9,349 bases of DNA. Source: Thermoplasmata archaeon. Its GTDB lineage: Archaea; Thermoplasmatota; Thermoplasmata; Thermoplasmatales; Thermoplasmataceae. The first letter of the stretch is position 1; each line of letters starts with the position of its first letter. The position numbers were made by a program, and so were the translations under genes. Under the pieces are notes generated by a model that had not been told where the DNA came from, ran no database searches, and worked only from the letters and a program-made list of their open reading frames with translations. The DNA lies in the NCBI GenBank assembly GCA_021797025.1, contig JAKAAK010000115.1, forward strand, positions 1-9,349. Reading direction: 5' to 3'. Shown here one piece after another: positions 5,982 through 9,349 of the stretch.

Positions 5982-6896
5982 ATGATATTCTATAGTACGC
6001 TCCTTGTACCGGTAGAGAATTGGAAGAAGATGAATTCAAGTGAATGGAAAAAGGCAGAAGATGCCTCGGTAGATTACTTTTCCAGGCTTGGATTTACTTT
6101 ATGCAAAATGGAACCGAAGATGGAGGTCTCAAAAGATTTATCGAAACGTCTTGATATTCTGAGGATCCCAGAAGATATTATATCGTCTGGCGTTCCAGAT
6201 TTCATAGTTTGGAATAAAAAGATCTTCTTTTTTGTGGAATGCAAATCCGGCAAGGCCCATCCTAGAGAAAACCAATCCAGCTGGCTGGGAATGTACGAAG
6301 ATCAGTTTGACATTCTGGTGTTGAGTGTAAGGGAAGATTTAGACAATTACATTGAAAGCAAAGATCCGGCACTGAAAGGTTACAGCCACCTTAGAGGTGG
6401 GGATAAAAATGTAATCCAGACATTTTGGAGTACTGGGTGCGGAAAAAAGCGTGGTGGGAATAAGAAAGAACCAGATAATAAAACCAATACCAATTCACGT
6501 AAAGAAATTATAGATATGGAAAAACCATCAGAACTTGCATATTTGCAGCTAGCAAACATTGAATATGCAAATAGGAAGTTAGTTGATTGCCGTATGGAAA
6601 TCGCCAAAACATTTAGAAATAAAGACCAGAGCCAGGGGAAATACAGAACAGCATATGAGAATCTGAGAAGATGTACAGATAACTTTTCTAGCATGCTAAA
6701 CTACCATAGAGACAAGGCAATGGAACACCTAAGCAAGGTGATAAAGCCAGATATAAGGGAAAAATTATTAGTCAGGTCCCGTCAGGAAACTGAAAGCAAG
6801 GAAATGGCATATGGTAAAAACCAGGAAGAACGGTATCCCTTGGACTTCAGGCCAGCGACAGATTATTTAGGGAAATCTGACAAGAAAGATAAATAG
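5982..6896 (+). CDS. VRR-NUC-like PD-(D/E)XK nuclease with helical C-terminal extension
   Basis: The 304-residue protein has an N-terminal nuclease module of about 150 residues. E26 lies in the first helix, followed by GVPDFIVW (70-77, catalytic D73), FFFVECKSG (82-90, E86-C-K88), then ENQSSWLG (96-103), the Q-x2-W feature of VRR-NUC domains. All expected catalytic residues are present. A Gly/Lys/Asn-rich linker (about 152-173) leads to a helical, highly charged C-terminal half (175-304) that I do not recognise. VRR-NUC proteins cut branched or structured DNA and occur in phages and repair enzymes; the target here is unknown. It is transcribed alone, with a TATA box before ATG 5982. The next in-frame ATG (6030) lacks such a box. 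It could be a restriction, replication or mobile-element nuclease. Confidence 0.75.
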   Translation: MIFYSTLLVPVENWKKMNSSEWKKAEDASVDYFSRLGFTLCKMEPKMEVSKDLSKRLDILRIPEDIISSGVPDFIVWNKKIFFFVECKSGKAHPRENQSSWLGMYEDQFDILVLSVREDLDNYIESKDPALKGYSHLRGGDKNVIQTFWSTGCGKKRGGNKKEPDNKTNTNSRKEIIDMEKPSELAYLQLANIEYANRKLVDCRMEIAKTFRNKDQSQGKYRTAYENLRRCTDNFSSMLNYHRDKAMEHLSKVIKPDIREKLLVRSRQETESKEMAYGKNQEERYPLDFRPATDYLGKSDKKDK

Positions 6897-6939
6897 ATAT
6901 TGTGGTTATTAAATCCTGTATATTAAGTACTAAGGTTTA

Positions 6940-7185
6940 TTGTTCATCGATTTTAAATTCTTTAGAGATACCCTATTCAATCTTCCCCTTCATCCTATCC
7001 GACTTAAAACCGCAGAGTATTTAACAGTAATAGGTGGTAAATTTTTTTTTGTTCTTTGGAGAGAGATCAAGGCCAGGATGGAGAGGGAATATGTTAAACC
7101 TTTATCCTTTGATTTTGTCCTTAAAAAGATAATTGAGAAAGAGGAAAAGGAGGATAATAATACTAAATTGAAGTTTATACTTTAG
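6940..7185 (+). CDS. Doubtful small ORF or gene remnant
   Basis: A frame of 81 residues opens after a stop at 6931 and has no ATG until 7078. TTG 6940 is the earliest usual start, and no convincing ribosome site or TATA box precedes it. The C-terminal 35 residues from ATG 7078 form a charged, amphipathic stretch (EREYVKPLSFDFVLKKIIEKEEKED), which looks more protein-like than random. A run of nine T at 7042-7050 lies mid-frame; it could be a terminator for the nuclease gene, and it is also a common frameshift spot. The last 11 bases overlap the end of the opposite-strand gene. It may be a short real gene from ATG 7078, a decayed remnant or a chance frame. The rest of the gap 6897-7174 shows nothing else. 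Confidence 0.25.
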   Translation: MFIDFKFFRDTLFNLPLHPIRLKTAEYLTVIGGKFFFVLWREIKARMEREYVKPLSFDFVLKKIIEKEEKEDNNTKLKFIL

Positions 7186-8098
7186 GCCTTAATTTTGTTA
7201 TATCATTTTCATGGTATATTTTATTACAGACATCACAGTAACCTTCAATTATATGGCCAGAGTCGTAGTCATCAATTATGTTGTTTATGGTATCTCTGAA
7301 TTTGCTTTCAAGTTTAGATAAGTTGTTACAATTATCATTTAATGATTTTATTTTGTTTTCAAATTCTTTTTTTAAGACCTCCCATACATTTTCTTTAAAT
7401 TTCTCATAACATTTTTTATTTAAATGAACTATTGCATCGTCATTATATAATTTTGGATAAACCACAGCTCCAGAATTTTCTGGATAATAATCAAGTTTTG
7501 AATTTTCTATTATGCTAAATATCAATGCTTTAAACATTACTTTGATATTATAAAGTTCAGTGTTTTTACCTATATTTTCCAACGATGGCTGAATATTATT
7601 AAAATTATTTTTCATTAATTCTACAATTCTTTTTAATATTTCATCAAAGGCATCTAATAAGGAATCTTTGTATTTATTCTCAGCTTTCCATAATTCCTCC
7701 AATTTATTATATACATTAGGATACCCATGCTCTAAATGGGATACAATATTTTTGTATATTTCCTTCATATTATTTAATTCTATTTTGATTTTAATACAAC
7801 TAGATTCAAAATGATATGCAACTAAACTGGTTTCTAATATTTGATAATATCCTTTTAAGATTGGTGCATCTTCTACTACATTTATTACTTTTATTGAGTT
7901 AAAATTAATTAAATTCTTAAATTCAATAGATAATTCTCTATAGTGTGTATCCAGCCACGTATCCTTTCTATCTTGAAGTTTTTCTTTATATCTTTCTTTG
8001 CGTTCTGCTTTTATGCTCAACAAAGAGATAAGAATAGCTATAATACCAGAAATAACAGCTCCAATAATTCCCCCTATAATTTCACCACTAAAGCCCAT
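7175..8098 (-). CDS. Single-TM protein with helical cytoplasmic domain, unknown function
   Basis: The 307-residue product starts with one strong hydrophobic segment (about 5-28, rich in Gly and Ile), followed by a very basic stretch (KAERKERYKEKLQDRKD, 30-46). This fits an N-terminal anchor with the rest in the cytoplasm. The body is predominantly helical and charged (about 47-285), with several long amphipathic segments that could form coiled coils. Near the C-terminus, YCDVCNKIYH (287-296) gives a C-x2-C pair plus a histidine, perhaps half of a zinc site or a dimer-shared one. No enzyme motif is visible. The gene is much richer in A/T than the neighbouring integrase, which suggests a different origin. 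It lies 53 bases after the integrase, in the same direction. A weak TATA-like stretch lies at 8115-8122. I do not recognise the family. Confidence 0.7.
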   Translation of the reverse strand: MGFSGEIIGGIIGAVISGIIAILISLLSIKAERKERYKEKLQDRKDTWLDTHYRELSIEFKNLINFNSIKVINVVEDAPILKGYYQILETSLVAYHFESSCIKIKIELNNMKEIYKNIVSHLEHGYPNVYNKLEELWKAENKYKDSLLDAFDEILKRIVELMKNNFNNIQPSLENIGKNTELYNIKVMFKALIFSIIENSKLDYYPENSGAVVYPKLYNDDAIVHLNKKCYEKFKENVWEVLKKEFENKIKSLNDNCNNLSKLESKFRDTINNIIDDYDSGHIIEGYCDVCNKIYHENDITKLRPKV

Positions 8099-8151
8099 AA
8101 TAACTCACATTTCTATTTAATAGTAATATTCCTTTTAATACCTCTTTTATT

Positions 8152-8769
8152 TCACCTCATATTCTCCATGAACTGATTAGTATCCATTCCGGTAATCTGC
8201 GTGTAAATGCTTGTAGTGAAAATGCTTGAATGGCCAAGCCATTCCTGGAGAACCGACAACGGAACATGATTCATTATTGCCTTGACGCCGAATGTATGCC
8301 TGAATTTATGTGCATGTATTTTAAATCCCAGATCCCTCTGCATCCTTTTTAGATATAAATCCACGGCCTGCCTCCTCATTGGAAAGATTCTTTCCCTGGA
8401 TCTCATATCTGTATGGAATTCTATAAAATAGGCCATAACTGCATCCTTTAGATCACGATGCAGCGGGATTGTCCTTATTACAGGCCTGCGCCTCTTCAAT
8501 GTAATCAAATCAATTGTATTGATGTCCAGATGAATGTCCATTGGCCTGATGTAAAGGGCCTCATCTATCCTTGCACCGGTCCATAATAGAGTTTTAAAAA
8601 GCAGAAAATACCTTTTGTGGTAATCTGACCTTTTTTTGTTTTCCTGGATTTTATTTAATATCCATGACTGCATTGCAATTATCTCATCATCTGAAAAGAA
8701 TTCTACCGGAATTCTCTTCTGGGCTGATTGGATCTTCCATGATCTCGGAACCGGAACTATATTTACCAT
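8152..8769 (-). CDS. Short tyrosine recombinase (integrase), complete catalytic set
   Basis: The 205-residue protein is a tyrosine recombinase catalytic domain with all signature residues: R67 in TGARIDE, K92 in LKRRR, H154-K-F-R157 in HKFRHTFG, H180 in WLGHSS and the nucleophile Y189 in SIYTQ. It would make a covalent 3'-phosphotyrosine link with DNA during site-specific recombination. Before R67 there are only some 65 residues, including a helical FFSDDEIIAMQSWILNKIQ, so most or all of a typical N-terminal core-binding (SAM-like) domain is missing. No frameshift is visible, and a leaderless TATA box precedes ATG 8769, so the short form looks intended. It may be the integrase of a plasmid- or virus-derived element, or an Xer-like resolvase. 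GC content is higher than that of the flanking genes. Confidence 0.9.
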   Translation of the reverse strand: MVNIVPVPRSWKIQSAQKRIPVEFFSDDEIIAMQSWILNKIQENKKRSDYHKRYFLLFKTLLWTGARIDEALYIRPMDIHLDINTIDLITLKRRRPVIRTIPLHRDLKDAVMAYFIEFHTDMRSRERIFPMRRQAVDLYLKRMQRDLGFKIHAHKFRHTFGVKAIMNHVPLSVLQEWLGHSSIFTTSIYTQITGMDTNQFMENMR

Positions 8770-8780
8770 ATGATTGACAA
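8768..8780 (+). repeat. 13-base direct repeat, copy 1 (at integrase start)
   Basis: ATATGATTGACAA occurs here, over the integrase start codon region, and again at 8865-8877, exactly 97 bases away. A copy at the start of the gene could let the recombinase repress its own transcription. With the second copy it may mark recombinase arm sites. Confidence 0.5.
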
Positions 8781-8788
8781 TTCATATA

Positions 8789-8796
8789 TATTTAAA
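8789..8796 (-). promoter_or_regulatory. Candidate TATA box of the integrase gene
   Basis: On the minus strand this is TTTAAATA, 20-27 bases before ATG 8769. The placement fits a leaderless message and supports that start. The 13-base repeat lies between box and start codon. Confidence 0.55.
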
Positions 8797-8864
8797 TAGT
8801 TTTCTGTCCATAAAATTTTCGGAATCATGGATGGATATATAAATAAATCATATCATATACGTTA

Positions 8865-8877
8865 ATATGATTGACAA
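8865..8877 (+). repeat. 13-base direct repeat, copy 2
   Basis: This second ATATGATTGACAA overlaps the left arm of the inverted repeat at 8868-8897. Its first eight bases (ATATGATT) also pair with AATCATAT at 8846-8853 across an 11-base spacer, so several symmetrical sites are nested here. Confidence 0.5.
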
Positions 8878-8897
8878 AATGTAAATTTTGTAAAGCA
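8868..8897. other. Dif/att-core-like imperfect inverted repeat
   Basis: TGATTGACAAAA (8868-8879) and TTTTGTAAAGCA (8886-8897) match as inverted arms at 10 of 12 positions, separated by the six bases TGTAAA. Two 11-12-base arms around a 6-base centre is the layout of Xer/dif and many tyrosine-recombinase core sites. It lies about 100 bases before the integrase gene in the non-coding stretch 8770-8942. The centre is A/T-rich, so chance pairing is possible. Confidence 0.42.
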
Positions 8898-8942
8898 ATT
8901 TATTTCTTGATTATTTGTAAAAATCTATCTGAATAATAAAGC

Positions 8943-9349
8943 TTAAATCTTGATTTTTGCCTTATTCATTTCTGTATCAATTTTAATTATTTGGTTAATT
9001 TCAGAATCATCAGAAAATCCAAACCCAATTTTATCCCATCTCTCGAGGAATTCAGATTTTTGGTAATCTTTGTATTCAAGCCAATACTTTTCTTTATGCT
9101 CTGTTAAAAGAGATTTTGTTTCATCTTTTGTTAAAATATATGTAATAGGGATATTATAGGTATTGCAAGTTGCAATATAAAAATCTGCTATGATATCAGT
9201 TTTCTCCCTAAACGGGCCCACAGCTACATGCATTCTCGTGAAACTTTTAGTTTGAATTGTAATGAGTTGTTCTCCGTTTTTCCCATACGCTAGGATATCT
9301 ATGCCTCTTGCATTTCTCGAAGTTGGGAGTACATTCCATCCCCATCTTG
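8943..9349 (-). CDS. PD-(D/E)XK-like protein, 5' part beyond the window
   Basis: The frame ends at TAA 8943 and stays open to the right edge, giving 134 visible residues, so the gene is truncated by the window. The internal ATG at 9233 is not its start, because the stretch before it codes for a conserved-looking nuclease core. That core is RNARGIDILAYGKNGEQ with D17 of the visible part, then LITIQTKSF with Q32-T-K34. A D...QxK arrangement is a known variant of the PD-(D/E)XK active site. After it come a helix with a FYIATCNTYNIPITYILT strand and an acidic/aromatic C-terminal part. Similar small domains appear in archaeal repair and restriction proteins; the exact family is unknown. The DNA is A/T-rich. 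The small size and the integrase gap beside it give no clear functional link. Confidence 0.6.
   Translation of the reverse strand, partial: RWGWNVLPTSRNARGIDILAYGKNGEQLITIQTKSFTRMHVAVGPFREKTDIIADFYIATCNTYNIPITYILTKDETKSLLTEHKEKYWLEYKDYQKSEFLERWDKIGFGFSDDSEINQIIKIDTEMNKAKIKI

Noticed and set aside
6380..6694. Minus-strand frame inside the VRR-NUC-like gene
   Set aside because: It is a shadow of a well-supported gene with its own TATA box and catalytic motifs.
8867..8884. Leaderless five-codon minigene (ATG ATT GAC AAA ATG TAA) after a TATA-like stretch at 8835-8844
   Set aside because: Too short to judge and fully inside the repeat cluster; chance is the simpler explanation.
8770..8942. tRNA gene as integration target beside the integrase
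   Set aside because: No cloverleaf-like GC-rich arms or T-loop motif are visible; the stretch is A/T-rich with short repeats only.
9233..9235. ATG 9233 as start of the right-edge gene
   Set aside because: The same frame continues upstream with a nuclease-like core and no stop up to the window edge. (The start codon itself reads on the minus strand, 9233 down to 9231.)
1..9349. Avoidance of GATC as evidence for a GATC-specific system
   Set aside because: GATC occurs many times across the window, in mcrC, the methyltransferase, the VRR-NUC-like gene and the integrase, so no depletion is visible and the methylation site stays open.
1..9349. CRISPR array
   Set aside because: No regularly spaced repeat of 24-40 bases is present; the repeats seen are 10-18 bases and occur once or twice.

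Overview
The window looks archaeal and most resembles a member of the Thermoplasmatales (Ferroplasma, Cuniculiplasma or Thermoplasma type). This is an inference. It rests on AT-rich DNA, heavy use of ATA and AGG/AGA codons, and several genes with an A/T-only TATA box about 20-27 bases before the start codon, as expected for leaderless transcripts. No rRNA, tRNA or other taxon marker is present, so the genus is not determined.

Layout. A 39-residue hydrophilic protein (36-155, +) lies at the left edge. A hairpin-rich gap separates it from four minus-strand genes. In transcription order these are a Dam/DpnM-type adenine-N6 DNA methyltransferase (4671-3826), a 139-residue PD-(D/E)XK-like endonuclease overlapping it by one base (3826-3407), an McrB-like AAA+ motor (3312-1621) and an McrC-like nuclease overlapping mcrB (1637-318). 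Divergent from the methyltransferase is a plus-strand pair: a winged-helix/zinc-ribbon protein (4801-5166) and a two-TM protein coupled to it by an ATGA overlap (5163-5864). Next is a VRR-NUC-like nuclease with a long helical C-terminal extension (5982-6896, +), then a doubtful small ORF (6940-7185, +). On the minus strand follow a single-TM protein of unknown function (8098-7175), a short tyrosine recombinase with the full catalytic set (8769-8152), a repeat-rich gap with a dif-like inverted repeat (8770-8942), and the 3' part of another likely PD-(D/E)XK protein that runs off the right edge (8943 to beyond 9349).

Together this reads as a defence island or integrated element. It has a modification methyltransferase, a candidate cognate nuclease, an McrBC-type NTP-driven nuclease, two further nuclease-like proteins, two membrane proteins of unknown function and an integrase. 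The point of most interest is the tandem order methyltransferase - small nuclease - mcrB - mcrC. It could be one composite restriction system, in the manner of LlaJI-type systems where McrBC-like subunits work with methyltransferases, rather than two unrelated modules. The divergent winged-helix gene and the ACATGT-containing repeats near the methyltransferase and mcrB starts are candidates for its control. Function and regulation are inferred from motifs and gene order only.
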